DNA of 64,000 nt, taken from an uncultured Litoreibacter sp. (lineage in GTDB: Bacteria > Pseudomonadota > Alphaproteobacteria > Rhodobacterales > Rhodobacteraceae). The stretch spans positions 682,001 through 746,000 of the forward strand of contig CANLOU010000003.1 of assembly GCA_947492995.1 (NCBI GenBank), given 5' to 3'. The position numbers and the translations under genes are program-made. The notes beneath the pieces are model-generated. The model saw only the letters and a program-made list of their open reading frames with translations, ran no database searches and was not told the DNA's origin. The stretch's first letter is position 1. The number at the start of each line of letters is the position of its first letter. Positions 8,364 to 15,947 of the stretch are shown piece by piece.

Positions 8364-9500
8364 TTAGCCGCCGCCTGCCGCGTTGGACAAGGCGTTGACC
8401 GAGCTCAGAGAGCCGGTCAGGGCGGAAATGGTCTTGTTCCAGGTCACAAACGGGGCCTCGGTCACGTAGACCGTGTCGTCGTCGCGCACGATGAAGTCGC
8501 GGGCCTCGAACATGCCGGTCGGTTCGGTCAGGTCCAGCACGTAGACCATGCGCTGCGCGCCCTCCAGGTCGCTGCGGCCCAGCACTTGGTTGGCAATTTC
8601 GCCCGGCTCGTTGCGGAACACGAACACGCCGGTCGGGTCGGCTAGGTTGGAGTTCAGCCCGCCCACCTGCGCAATGGCCTCAATGGCCGACAGTGTCTGG
8701 GTCTCAAATTCCAACCGGTTCTGGGCGCCGGTGGCCCCCAATACGGTGAAGGCGCGTTTGTCTTCTTCGATCAGGATGCGGTCGCCGCCGCGCAGGGCGA
8801 TGTCAAACTTGGGGTTGGTGTACAGGTCCTCGAACCAGATTTTGCAGCGATGCGCGCCGCGGATCACGGTGATCTGGGCGATCTCGGGTTCAATGGACAG
8901 CCCGCCCGCGCGGGCGATCATGGCCGACAGGGTCCGGGTGGGGCGTTCAATGGCGAACAAGCCTTGCTGGCCAACGCCGCCGACCAAGGACACCGTCGAG
9001 CCGTCGCCCGCCACGCGGCGCACGATGACCTGGGGGTCAGGGGTCTGGGTGTCCAGCTTGCCGGTGATGATGCGGCGCAGGCTTTCGGGGGTGTTGCCCG
9101 CGGCCTTGATGCGGCCCGCATAGGGCACAAAGATGAAGCCGGAGCCGTCGACCTGCACTTCGTCCAGGGGCGTCGCGTTGGCGCCCTCGGCGGCCAGAAG
9201 GCCGTCATCGACGTTTTCGTAGATCAGCAGGCCCAGCGTGTCGCCGGGGTTTATCGTGTCGGACCCCAAAATTCCTGCGTTCAGAAAGGCGTTGGAAAAG
9301 CCCAGCACCGGTTGCACGGCGGTGGCGCGGGTCACTCGGCTGTTGACGGCCACGATGAACGCGTCGCCCTTTTGCTGAACGGAGCCTGCGTAGATTTCGC
9401 GTTTGCCCGGGCCGGAGCGTGGCAAGCCGCAAGATGCGACAAGGGCCGCAACCAGAACAAAGGACGCAATGCGGGCGCCCTTTTTGGATAGAATAGTCAC
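8364..9500 (-). CDS. Polysaccharide export lipoprotein, Wza/KpsD family
   Basis: A 378-residue outer-membrane polysaccharide export protein. It has a lipoprotein signal with lipobox VASC (Cys24), then the polysaccharide-biosynthesis/export domain (NPGDTLGLLIYENVDDGLL, GSGFIFVPYAGRIKAAG, ARRIITGKL-like segment) and SLBB-type repeats (VSLVGGVGQQGLFAIERP, and FTVLGATGAQNRLEF). Such proteins form the channel through which capsule leaves the cell. It lies between kpsS and kpsC on the same strand. The ABC export pair kpsM/kpsT and the copolymerase kpsE are not in this window and must be elsewhere if the pathway is complete. Confidence 0.88.
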   Translation of the reverse strand: MTILSKKGARIASFVLVAALVASCGLPRSGPGKREIYAGSVQQKGDAFIVAVNSRVTRATAVQPVLGFSNAFLNAGILGSDTINPGDTLGLLIYENVDDGLLAAEGANATPLDEVQVDGSGFIFVPYAGRIKAAGNTPESLRRIITGKLDTQTPDPQVIVRRVAGDGSTVSLVGGVGQQGLFAIERPTRTLSAMIARAGGLSIEPEIAQITVIRGAHRCKIWFEDLYTNPKFDIALRGGDRILIEEDKRAFTVLGATGAQNRLEFETQTLSAIEAIAQVGGLNSNLADPTGVFVFRNEPGEIANQVLGRSDLEGAQRMVYVLDLTEPTGMFEARDFIVRDDDTVYVTEAPFVTWNKTISALTGSLSSVNALSNAAGGG

Positions 9501-9581
9501 TGCGTGAGCTCCTCGTTGGGAAACTGCCTCAAGTTTTTCTTTTAACCGTATAGAAACGCGGACAAAAAGATAGTCCCAGCC

Positions 9582-10865
9582 TTAGTTGACGACGTGTAAC
9601 TGTTGCCGTGGCGTCGCAGTGCCAGACGTCAGTGCGTCATAGGGGTCTTCGGCCACCAGCATCATGTCCACAACCTGGCGCAGCAATTGCCGCCGCCCAC
9701 GGGCCGAATAAAAGCCGCCGGGAATCTGCGATGTTTCAAGCAAATAATGCCTGTAATCCCTGTATGCTTTGCTGTCTGGCCGGGTCGGGGTGGTGAAGAA
9801 GTCGGGCAGGGATTGCGTCGAGACGAATTCCGGCTTGTTGTAGACCGCGTCGCCAAACACTTTCAGCGGAAATCCGCGCCACAGCACCTGCTGGGCGGCT
9901 GTTGAATTTACCGTGACCGCGCTGCGGGCGGTGTTCAAAAGGGCGGCCAGCTTGCCGCCACGCACGTAATGCACGCGGCCCTGAACGCCCTTTTCGCGGG
10001 CCAAACGCCGAATCTCGCGGCGCACGGGCACCCGGCCATCCTCCAAAGGATGCGCTTTCAGGACCAGATGGTGATGCGCGGGCGCGCCCTTGGCGAAGCC
10101 GTCGATGGTTAGGTCCAGAAAGTCGGTCATGGTGTCAAAAGGCGAATGCATCTGGAAGCTGCTGTCATGCTCAAGCTGCAGCAGGCACAGGTGATAGGGG
10201 AAACCGCCATGTTTGATGCGCAGCGTCGAGGCGGCGCGTTCCAACGCGGTAAAGGGCATGGTCACCAGACGCCGGAGATACAGTCGAAATTCCTTGGTCA
10301 CGGTGACCGAGCGATGCGGGCGGAAGTTGCGGTACTTCCAGTTCCGAAGGAACACGAAATAATGGTAAACCGCGCCGTAAAACACATGCTGGCGCATGTC
10401 GCCCCAGCGCGCAGGGGCGTCAGGCAGATCAAGATCCAGCCCCTCAAGCGCTTTGCGCATCTCGGCCACGTCCATATCCATGAGGCGCGAATTGCCGTTG
10501 GTCCCGCCACGCTCATAGGTCACCCAGTAGGGGCGCAAATACCCTTCCTCGAAGACATGAATGCCAAGGCCCAGCGCGCGGGCAATTTCGACCGCCTGTG
10601 CGTGGATCGGGCGCGTGTCGCCATAGAGCACAATGTCGGTGATGGATTTCTCGGCCACGATCTCGTGGAAGCGGTCGCGCCATTGGTCTTGCGGGGCGGT
10701 GAAGGGCAAGTAAGTCTTGTTGGAAAACCAGAACGCGTCGTCGCCTTTGTTGAAGCCCACGCGCCACACATCTGATCCGGCCGCTTGCAGCATCTTGCCC
10801 AAGCGGTAGAAAAACGGCCCATGGGGCCCTTGCAGAAACAGGAATGATCTTCCCTGTCCAGACAT
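9582..10865 (-). CDS. kpsS: Capsule polysaccharide beta-Kdo transferase, KpsS family
   Basis: A 427-residue protein of the KpsS family, the partner of KpsC, which adds the first Kdo to the lipid acceptor. Visible family segments are FLQGPHGPFFYRLGKML near the N-terminus, FEEGYLRPYWVTYE (about residues 103-116), VLKAHPLEDG and a C-terminal VNSTAAQQVLWRGFPLKVFGD. It is the first gene of the three-gene minus-strand capsule block, 81 bases upstream of the wza-like gene. The 176 bases between its start and ribE must hold divergent promoters; none was strong enough to call. Confidence 0.87.
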   Translation of the reverse strand: MSGQGRSFLFLQGPHGPFFYRLGKMLQAAGSDVWRVGFNKGDDAFWFSNKTYLPFTAPQDQWRDRFHEIVAEKSITDIVLYGDTRPIHAQAVEIARALGLGIHVFEEGYLRPYWVTYERGGTNGNSRLMDMDVAEMRKALEGLDLDLPDAPARWGDMRQHVFYGAVYHYFVFLRNWKYRNFRPHRSVTVTKEFRLYLRRLVTMPFTALERAASTLRIKHGGFPYHLCLLQLEHDSSFQMHSPFDTMTDFLDLTIDGFAKGAPAHHHLVLKAHPLEDGRVPVRREIRRLAREKGVQGRVHYVRGGKLAALLNTARSAVTVNSTAAQQVLWRGFPLKVFGDAVYNKPEFVSTQSLPDFFTTPTRPDSKAYRDYRHYLLETSQIPGGFYSARGRRQLLRQVVDMMLVAEDPYDALTSGTATPRQQLHVVN

Positions 10866-11041
10866 CGCACTCTTTCCCTCACGCGGCCAAAACGCTGACC
10901 TACACTACATATGTTCGCTTGAAACACGAAACTTAACATCGGGTTACCGGGGAATTTCGGCAGATTTGTGGCAGGGATGGCGGCTTGCGGCCTTTTCAGC
11001 CGCGCGTTAGGTCTGAGGCAACATTTAACGGAGCCGCCCTC

Positions 11042-11629
11042 ATGTTCACTGGCATCATCACCGATATTGGCACCATCACCGAGCTGGAACAGCGCGGCGA
11101 CCTGCGCCTGCGCATGGCCTGTGCCTATGACACAGGCGGCATCGACATTGGCGCCTCTATCGCCTGCAATGGCTGCTGCCTGACGGTGGTGGAACTGGGC
11201 GCGGACTGGTTTGACGTGGAAATCTCCGCTGAAAGCGTGTCCAAAACCAACATTGGCGATTGGGCCCTGGGCAGTCGCATCAATCTGGAACGCGCCTTGA
11301 AAGTCGGTGACGAGCTGGGCGGCCATATCGTGTCAGGCCACGTGGACGGGGTGGCCACCATTGTGAAAATGGTCGACGAAGGCGACAGCACGCGCGTCAC
11401 GCTGGAGGCCCCGGACGCTCTCGCCCGCTTCATCGCGCCAAAGGGGTCTGTGGCGTTGAATGGTACATCGCTGACGGTGAACGAGGTTGATGGCGCAAAG
11501 TTTGGCATCAACTTCATCCCGCACACCAAATCAGTGACCAATTGGGGCGACGCCAGGGAAGGCGACCGCATCAATCTGGAGATTGACACGCTCGCCCGCT
11601 ACGTCGCCCGCCTGCAGGACTGGGCATGA
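11042..11629 (+). CDS. ribE: Riboflavin synthase, alpha subunit
   Basis: Riboflavin synthase makes riboflavin from two molecules of 6,7-dimethyl-8-ribityllumazine. The 195-residue protein shows the expected duplicated lumazine-binding barrel: MFTGIITDIGTI at the start, SIACNGCCLTV and ISAESVSKTN in the first half, GGHIVSGHVDGVA in the middle, and GTSLTVNEVDG with FIPHT in the second half. The frame extends upstream to 10985, but the family starts at MFTGII, and the ATG at 11042 has GGAG nearby. The stop overlaps the next start by four bases. No FMN riboswitch was seen in the 176-base leader. Confidence 0.95.
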   Translation: MFTGIITDIGTITELEQRGDLRLRMACAYDTGGIDIGASIACNGCCLTVVELGADWFDVEISAESVSKTNIGDWALGSRINLERALKVGDELGGHIVSGHVDGVATIVKMVDEGDSTRVTLEAPDALARFIAPKGSVALNGTSLTVNEVDGAKFGINFIPHTKSVTNWGDAREGDRINLEIDTLARYVARLQDWA

Positions 11630-12222
11630 GCGGGCCAGCCTTGAAAGGGATGGGCCACAATAACGGCCCCACATTGGAGCCCGGGTTTGCGTGGCGCAAA
11701 CACAGCTGGGCCAAAGCCCGCCGCGATTTGTTGCCGAGCCTGCCCATAGAAGTCCTGCGCCGCCGCGTCGCCCGCGCCAAGGAATTGGGGCTGCCCTACA
11801 AAACCTACGCCTCCGTCCGCGCGGCCTCGGGCCACGACGTCGTGGCGTTTTTGTATTCCAGCAACGCATTGCGCGTTTTCCGCGATGGTGCGCCAATGCC
11901 CGCAGACCGCGCCGAAAAACTTCTCTGCGTCAAAGGGGCGGGCCTCACGACGCTGGCGCAACCGCCCCTTGATCCGGCGCGGCTTATCGCGACGCTGATG
12001 TCGGAGCACGCCATCGCCCTGAAAGCCGCGTCCCGAGCGCCGCATTTCGCGGCCAGCTGGTCGGAGATCGGCTCGGCTGTCGCCGCCCCTCTGATCGCCG
12101 CCCGACTTCCGCGCGACGGGGTCGTGGTGGTGGGCGACACCGACGCGGAACGCGACTGGTGCGCGGCCGGGCGGCTCGCTGGGTTCATCTCAAGTGATGT
12201 ACAATTTGGGTTGAGGGGCTGA
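11626..12222 (+). CDS. Uncharacterised protein coupled to riboflavin synthase
   Basis: A 198-residue soluble protein with no recognised domain. It opens with a conserved-looking segment MGHNNGPTLEPGFAW, then a helical stretch rich in Arg/Ala (WAKARRDLLPSLPIEVLRRR) and a segment YKTYASVRAASGHDVVAFLY; the C-terminal half has PRDGVVVVGDTDAERDWC. Its start overlaps ribE by four bases, so it is translated with riboflavin synthase and lies inside the ribE-ribB-ribH-nusB run, which makes a link to flavin metabolism plausible but unproven. Its last codons overlap the first arm of the TTTGTACAAA repeat element (12195-12270). Confidence 0.7.
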   Translation: MSGPALKGMGHNNGPTLEPGFAWRKHSWAKARRDLLPSLPIEVLRRRVARAKELGLPYKTYASVRAASGHDVVAFLYSSNALRVFRDGAPMPADRAEKLLCVKGAGLTTLAQPPLDPARLIATLMSEHAIALKAASRAPHFAASWSEIGSAVAAPLIAARLPRDGVVVVGDTDAERDWCAAGRLAGFISSDVQFGLRG

Positions 12223-12270
12223 AAATTCGTCCCCAATTTGTACAAAACTCCGTACAACTCTCTGAAACCC
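12195..12270 (+). repeat. Dispersed paired-palindrome element, copy A (TTTGTACAAA type)
   Basis: Two TGTACAA boxes (12198 and 12239) in inverted arrangement, TGTACAATTTGGG ... CCCCAATTTGTACAAAA, with a third GTACAA at 12252. A 22-base stretch starting CCCCAATTTGTACAAAAC at 12231 is repeated exactly on the other strand at 17339-17360, and the spacing of the paired boxes is the same in both copies. It covers the 3' end of the previous gene and lies 54-129 bases before ribB. It may be a double operator or a small dispersed repeat. Confidence 0.75.
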
Positions 12271-12323
12271 TTTAAAATCGGTGAATGCCGCGCTATCTCG
12301 CACAGGACATATAAAGGCTGCCC

Positions 12324-13418
12324 ATGACCGACTATTCCGACGCGATTTCCCCGATTGAGGAGATTTTGGACGACGCCCGCAACGGCCGTATGTTCATTCT
12401 GGTGGACCATGAGGACCGCGAAAACGAGGGTGATCTGGTCATTCCAGCGCAGATGGCCACCCCGGAAGCCATTAATTTCATGGCAAAATATGGCCGTGGC
12501 CTGATTTGTTTGACCTTGACGGGCGAGCGCATTGATGCGTTGGGGCTGCCGCTGATGGCGTCGTATAATTCCTCCCGCCACGAGACCGCCTTCACCATCT
12601 CTATTGAAGCGCGCGAGGGCGTCACCACCGGCATCTCCGCCCATGACCGCGCCCGCACCGTCGCCGTCGCCATCGACCACTCCAAGACCGCTGCCGACAT
12701 CGCCACGCCGGGTCACATATTCCCGCTAAGGGCCCGTAATGGCGGGGTTTTAGTGCGTGCGGGCCATACCGAAGCCGCCGTCGATGTGTCGCGTTTGGCG
12801 GGGCTGAATCCGTCCGGTGTGATCTGTGAAATCATGAATGAAGACGGCTCCATGTCGCGCCTGCCTGATCTTGTGGGCTTTGCGCAGCTGCATGGTCTGA
12901 AGATCGGCACGATCAGCGATCTGATCGCGTACCGTAGGCGTCACGACAATCTGGTGAAAGAGTCGTCAAATCAAAAGGTTACGTCCCAGTTCGGGGGTGA
13001 TTGGGACATGCGGATTTTCACAGATGAAACGCATGGCTCTGAACATATCGCGCTAACCATGGGCGATCTGTCAGACCCCGCGCCGGTTTTGACGCGCATG
13101 CATGCGCTGAACCCCATTGAGGACGTGCTGGGCCTTGGCCCGTCTCCGGCTGACGAGTTGCGAAATGCAATGAAAACAATCGCTTCTGAAGGGCGCGGCG
13201 CAGTGGTCTTGCTGCGCGACACAACAATGAAGCTGGTGACAGATGGCGAGATATCGCCGCAGACCTTGCGCCAATACGGGCTGGGCGCGCAGATTTTGGC
13301 GGCTTTGGGCCTGCATAAGCTGGAGCTGTTAACCAACAGTCCGTCGCCCAAAGTTGTAGGTCTTGACGCCTACGGGCTGGAAATTACCGGCACCCGCAAT
13401 ATTCCCACGGAGGGCTAG
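12324..13418 (+). CDS. ribB: 3,4-dihydroxy-2-butanone-4-phosphate synthase with degenerate GTP cyclohydrolase II-like domain (RibBX type)
   Basis: The N-terminal half (to about residue 205) is a complete RibB: DHEDRENEGDLV (29-39), SSRHETAFTISIEAREGVTT and HIFPLRARNGGVLVRAGHTEA contain the acidic and histidine residues needed to make dihydroxybutanone phosphate from ribulose 5-phosphate. The C-terminal half aligns in position with GTP cyclohydrolase II, but the zinc-binding cysteines of the real enzyme are absent (the matching stretch reads TRMHALNPIEDVLGLGP). It is therefore a RibBX-type fusion rather than a working RibBA, and a separate RibA is expected elsewhere. It is 364 residues long. 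It lies downstream of the paired TTTGTACAAA element and three bases before ribH. Confidence 0.9.
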   Translation: MTDYSDAISPIEEILDDARNGRMFILVDHEDRENEGDLVIPAQMATPEAINFMAKYGRGLICLTLTGERIDALGLPLMASYNSSRHETAFTISIEAREGVTTGISAHDRARTVAVAIDHSKTAADIATPGHIFPLRARNGGVLVRAGHTEAAVDVSRLAGLNPSGVICEIMNEDGSMSRLPDLVGFAQLHGLKIGTISDLIAYRRRHDNLVKESSNQKVTSQFGGDWDMRIFTDETHGSEHIALTMGDLSDPAPVLTRMHALNPIEDVLGLGPSPADELRNAMKTIASEGRGAVVLLRDTTMKLVTDGEISPQTLRQYGLGAQILAALGLHKLELLTNSPSPKVVGLDAYGLEITGTRNIPTEG

Positions 13419-13421
13419 ATC

Positions 13422-13961
13422 ATGGCCGGATCAGAGACGCATCATGTGATGGACACCCCCAAATTCGATCAGCCCACCAAACTGCTGATCGTGGTGTCGC
13501 CCTACTACAAAGACATAGCAAACAACCTGTTAGAGGGGGCCAAAGCCGAAATCGAGGCCGCTGGTGCCACCTATGAGGTCGCAGAAATGCCCGGCGCGTT
13601 GGAGATCCCCTCGGCCATCCGAATTGCCGACCGGCAGAGCGATTTTGATGGCTACGTCGCTTTAGGCTGCATCATCCGGGGGGAGACCACGCATTACGAT
13701 ACGGTCTGCAATGACAGCTCGCGAGGGCTCATGCTGCTGGGGCTTCAGGGCTGCAACATTGGCAACGGGATCTTGACGGTGGAGAACCGACAGCAGGCTG
13801 AAGTGCGGGCCGCCCCGAAAGATCAGAATAAAGGGGGAGGTGCCGCGGCTGCGGCCTTGCATCTGATCGCGATGCAGCGCAGATACGGGCCGAAATCGCG
13901 TGGGCTGGGGTTCCGGCCGGGCGGCAATGATGAAGACGACGGAAGTTTCCAGATCGCATGA
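13422..13961 (+). CDS. ribH: 6,7-dimethyl-8-ribityllumazine synthase
   Basis: Lumazine synthase, the penultimate enzyme of riboflavin synthesis, condensing the RibD product (after dephosphorylation) with the RibB product. The 179-residue protein has the substrate-binding PGALEIPSAI (about 57-66) and the catalytic RGETTHYD with His91, followed by LGLQGCNIGNGILTVEN. It is slightly long at the N-terminus; the MAGSETHH start is kept because it lies three bases after ribB. The C-terminal tail is polar and rich in Asp/Gly. The stop overlaps nusB by four bases. Confidence 0.93.
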   Translation: MAGSETHHVMDTPKFDQPTKLLIVVSPYYKDIANNLLEGAKAEIEAAGATYEVAEMPGALEIPSAIRIADRQSDFDGYVALGCIIRGETTHYDTVCNDSSRGLMLLGLQGCNIGNGILTVENRQQAEVRAAPKDQNKGGGAAAAALHLIAMQRRYGPKSRGLGFRPGGNDEDDGSFQIA

Positions 13962-14425
13962 CCACCTCGAACAACCAGAAACGGGCGATGAAATCGGCCT
14001 CCCGCCTCTACGCGGTGCAGGCCCTGTTCCAGATGGAGCATTCCAGCCAGTCGATTGATGATGTCCGCGCCGAGTTTGAGGATCACCGCTTCGGGGCGGT
14101 CTATGAGGGCGAGGAGATGATCGAGGGGGATGTCGACACGTTCCGCGCCCTGTTGGAAGGCGCGGTGGCTGAGCAATCGCAGATCGATCAGCTGGCGGAC
14201 CGGGCCATCGTGGAGACCTGGAAGATCGACCGGATTGACCCGACCCTACGCGCCCTATTCCGGGCGGCGGGGGCGGAGTTGGTGGCCAAGGCCACCCCGC
14301 CCAAGGTTGTGATCGTCGAGTTCGTGGACGTGGCCAAGGCCTTCTTCCCCGATGGGCGCGAGCCTAAATTCGTGAACGCCGTGCTTGACCATATGGCGCG
14401 CGAGGCGCGGCCCGAGGCGTTCTAG
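13958..14425 (+). CDS. nusB: Transcription antitermination factor NusB
   Basis: NusB binds boxA RNA with NusE (ribosomal protein S10) during rRNA transcription. The 155-residue all-helical protein shows the family pattern: RLYAVQALFQME near the N-terminus, a central helix pair, and IDRIDPTLRALFRAAGAEL, then VVIVEFVDVAKAFFPDGREPKFVNAVLDHM at the C-terminal end. It overlaps ribH by four bases; ribH-nusB is a widespread pairing. A 73-base dispersed repeat begins nine bases after the stop. Confidence 0.93.
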   Translation: MTTSNNQKRAMKSASRLYAVQALFQMEHSSQSIDDVRAEFEDHRFGAVYEGEEMIEGDVDTFRALLEGAVAEQSQIDQLADRAIVETWKIDRIDPTLRALFRAAGAELVAKATPPKVVIVEFVDVAKAFFPDGREPKFVNAVLDHMAREARPEAF

Positions 14426-14434
14426 GCGCGGTCC

Positions 14435-14507
14435 GACGCATGCGTCGGAACCTGCAACCCTTTGATTTCGTTGGAAACAACGTCAAAAATTAACCACTTA
14501 TTTACCC
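14435..14507 (+). repeat. Dispersed 73-base element, copy A (GACGCATGCGTC ... TTAA-N7-TTTACCC)
   Basis: It starts with a palindrome (18 bases here, TCCGACGCATGCGTCGGA at 14432) and ends with ATTAACCACTTATTTACCC. The second copy at 40969-41041 has the same two ends at exactly the same distance (73 bases), while the middle differs. Both copies lie in a gap where two genes converge, both in plus orientation after the plus-strand gene. Confidence 0.75.
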
Positions 14508-14511
14508 GGTC

Positions 14512-15018
14512 CTAGCTGGTGCAATCCGCGGCTTTGATAGCGGCGCGGCTGGTCGTGTCGAACACGCCGCGCGTGGTGTTTCCGCCGCTTTCCAGCATCA
14601 CTGATGCTCCGGCAATCTCGCTGCCGGCGACGCGGATTTGGCCCAAAGCCCCGTTTGTCACAGTGTCGTCCACATCAATTGTGAAGGCCACGCTTTGGCT
14701 GGGGGCAAGGCCCGTGAGGTCAAGCCGGATGACGGTGTCGCCATCCTTGACGGGGGCGACCGTGCCCAACACCTCGCCGCCGGACACGGTCTCGAACGGT
14801 TGGAACACCTCGACCCCTGCGCCGTTGCCGGTTGTGTCAAAGATCAGCCCTGCAGCGCTGTCCGCGAGGTTCAGCGTCAATGTTGCGGGGCCGAGGTCGC
14901 AGCCTGCGGTGTTGGTGAAGGTGAAGCGGTCCTTGGGGGCGCTTTCGGTGAAGGTGACGGCAATGTCGGCGGCTGCGGGCGTTGCGGCGAGAAGGGCCAG
15001 CGTGAGTACGGTTTTCAT
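14512..15018 (-). CDS. Secreted protein of unknown function
   Basis: A 168-residue protein with a signal peptide (MKTVLTLALLAATPAAA). The mature part is beta-rich and low in charge, with repeated short segments of the type AGLIFDTTGNG, GDTVIRLDLTGL and SVAFTIDVDDTVTNG, suggesting a beta-sandwich. Two cysteines (in AGCDLG near the start and DCTS at the very end) could form a disulfide. The frame is open to 15054, but the ATG at 15018 starts the signal peptide and has GGAGG upstream; that ribosome site lies inside a partial copy of a dispersed repeat (15031-15055). It lies after, and on the same strand as, the ClpP-like gene. Confidence 0.7.
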   Translation of the reverse strand: MKTVLTLALLAATPAAADIAVTFTESAPKDRFTFTNTAGCDLGPATLTLNLADSAAGLIFDTTGNGAGVEVFQPFETVSGGEVLGTVAPVKDGDTVIRLDLTGLAPSQSVAFTIDVDDTVTNGALGQIRVAGSEIAGASVMLESGGNTTRGVFDTTSRAAIKAADCTS

Positions 15019-15030
15019 CTGTGGTATGCC

Positions 15031-15055
15031 TCCGGCGGGGATATTTTCGAACATG
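15031..15055 (-). repeat. Partial copy of the ATATTTTTGGAAC-type dispersed element
   Basis: On the plus strand GGGGATATTTTCGAACATGG resembles the 3' part of the elements at 21928, 29864 and 37305. On the minus strand its other side provides CCGCCGGAGG, the ribosome-binding site of the gene starting at 15018. Confidence 0.45.
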
Positions 15056-15086
15056 GGAAGGGGGGTGCCTCTCAGTTTTTGGCGGG

Positions 15087-15947
15087 CTACTCGGTCGGTT
15101 CTGTCGCCATATTGTAGTCTTTCAGCTGTTCGGGCAGCAGCACGTATATTTCGTCGGGCGGTGTCACCAACGCGTGGCGCATAATGAGTGGATCAACGCC
15201 CATATCGTTGAGATAGGCCATGACCTCGCCCTGTCCACGTTGAATGTCTTCGACGGCCAGAAAGGCGGGCAGGGCGGAGTTGGTTCCGAAATAGTGTTGG
15301 TGCACGCCGACTTGGGCCTCGTCATGGATGGTGCGGTCGGTGCCGGAGGCGAGGATGTAGGGGCAGGCGGACAGGCAGATGTCGCCCGCGCCCAGCACTG
15401 TGTTGAAGTCTTTGTCGCGCAGCTGGCGGCCAATCGTCAGAGCGTCGCGCACCGATCCGCCGGGGGAATTGAGGCGGATATGGGTGAGGCTTTGCGGGTT
15501 GGCGCTGAGGTATTCGGTGAAGCGGTCGGCGTCACCCGGCGCGATGGTGCCCGTCAGCGTGAGCGTTTCGCCTTTGATTTCAAAGGAAATGCGCGACGGC
15601 ATATCGCCGGTGGAGCGGTAGGGGCGCGCGGGGTTGCCCTCATCTGCGGGGCGGAGCGGCGTGTCGCCGGGCGAGTAGCGCCGCGTCTGGTCGCCCGGGA
15701 TGACGGGCGTGTCAAAGCGCGGCTGGCTTGAGGGCCATGCGATATGGGGGATCGCGGCAAAGAGGTCGCGGCCCATCAGGAACAGGGCGATGCCCAGTTG
15801 CACCGCGAGGACCAGCTTGATGACGCCTTTGGCGGTGATCTGGCTTTTGGGCTGGTCCGCCTTGAGCGCCTGCTTTGCGGCCCTTTTGGCCGCACGTTTT
15901 TCGGCGCGGGTGGGGGGCAGCGTTGGGATGTCGGGTGCGGAGGTCAT
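15087..15947 (-). CDS. Membrane-anchored ClpP-like (COG3904-type) protein
   Basis: A 286-residue protein with a charged Lys/Ala-rich cytoplasmic start, one membrane helix (about residues 43-65) and a soluble C-terminal domain. That domain resembles the ClpP/crotonase fold of periplasmic COG3904 proteins: LNSPGGSVRDALTIGRQL (SPGG at 161-164, as in the oxyanion loop), CLSACPYILASG with Ser193 as candidate nucleophile, and VGVHQHYF with histidines near 216-218. Whether it is an active protease is not known; a full Ser-His-Asp triad cannot be proved by eye. Its start overlaps the stop of the upstream membrane/coiled-coil gene by four bases, so both are made together. Confidence 0.7.
   Translation of the reverse strand: MTSAPDIPTLPPTRAEKRAAKRAAKQALKADQPKSQITAKGVIKLVLAVQLGIALFLMGRDLFAAIPHIAWPSSQPRFDTPVIPGDQTRRYSPGDTPLRPADEGNPARPYRSTGDMPSRISFEIKGETLTLTGTIAPGDADRFTEYLSANPQSLTHIRLNSPGGSVRDALTIGRQLRDKDFNTVLGAGDICLSACPYILASGTDRTIHDEAQVGVHQHYFGTNSALPAFLAVEDIQRGQGEVMAYLNDMGVDPLIMRHALVTPPDEIYVLLPEQLKDYNMATEPTE

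Noticed and set aside
6318-10865. Capsule block as a horizontally acquired island
   Set aside because: Codon use and G+C look like those of the neighbours, and no mobile gene or tRNA borders the block.
10866-11041. Possible FMN riboswitch upstream of ribE
   Set aside because: The leader lacks the conserved blocks of the RFN element; only a small GCGGC/GCCGC hairpin was seen. The same holds for the ribB and ribD upstream regions.
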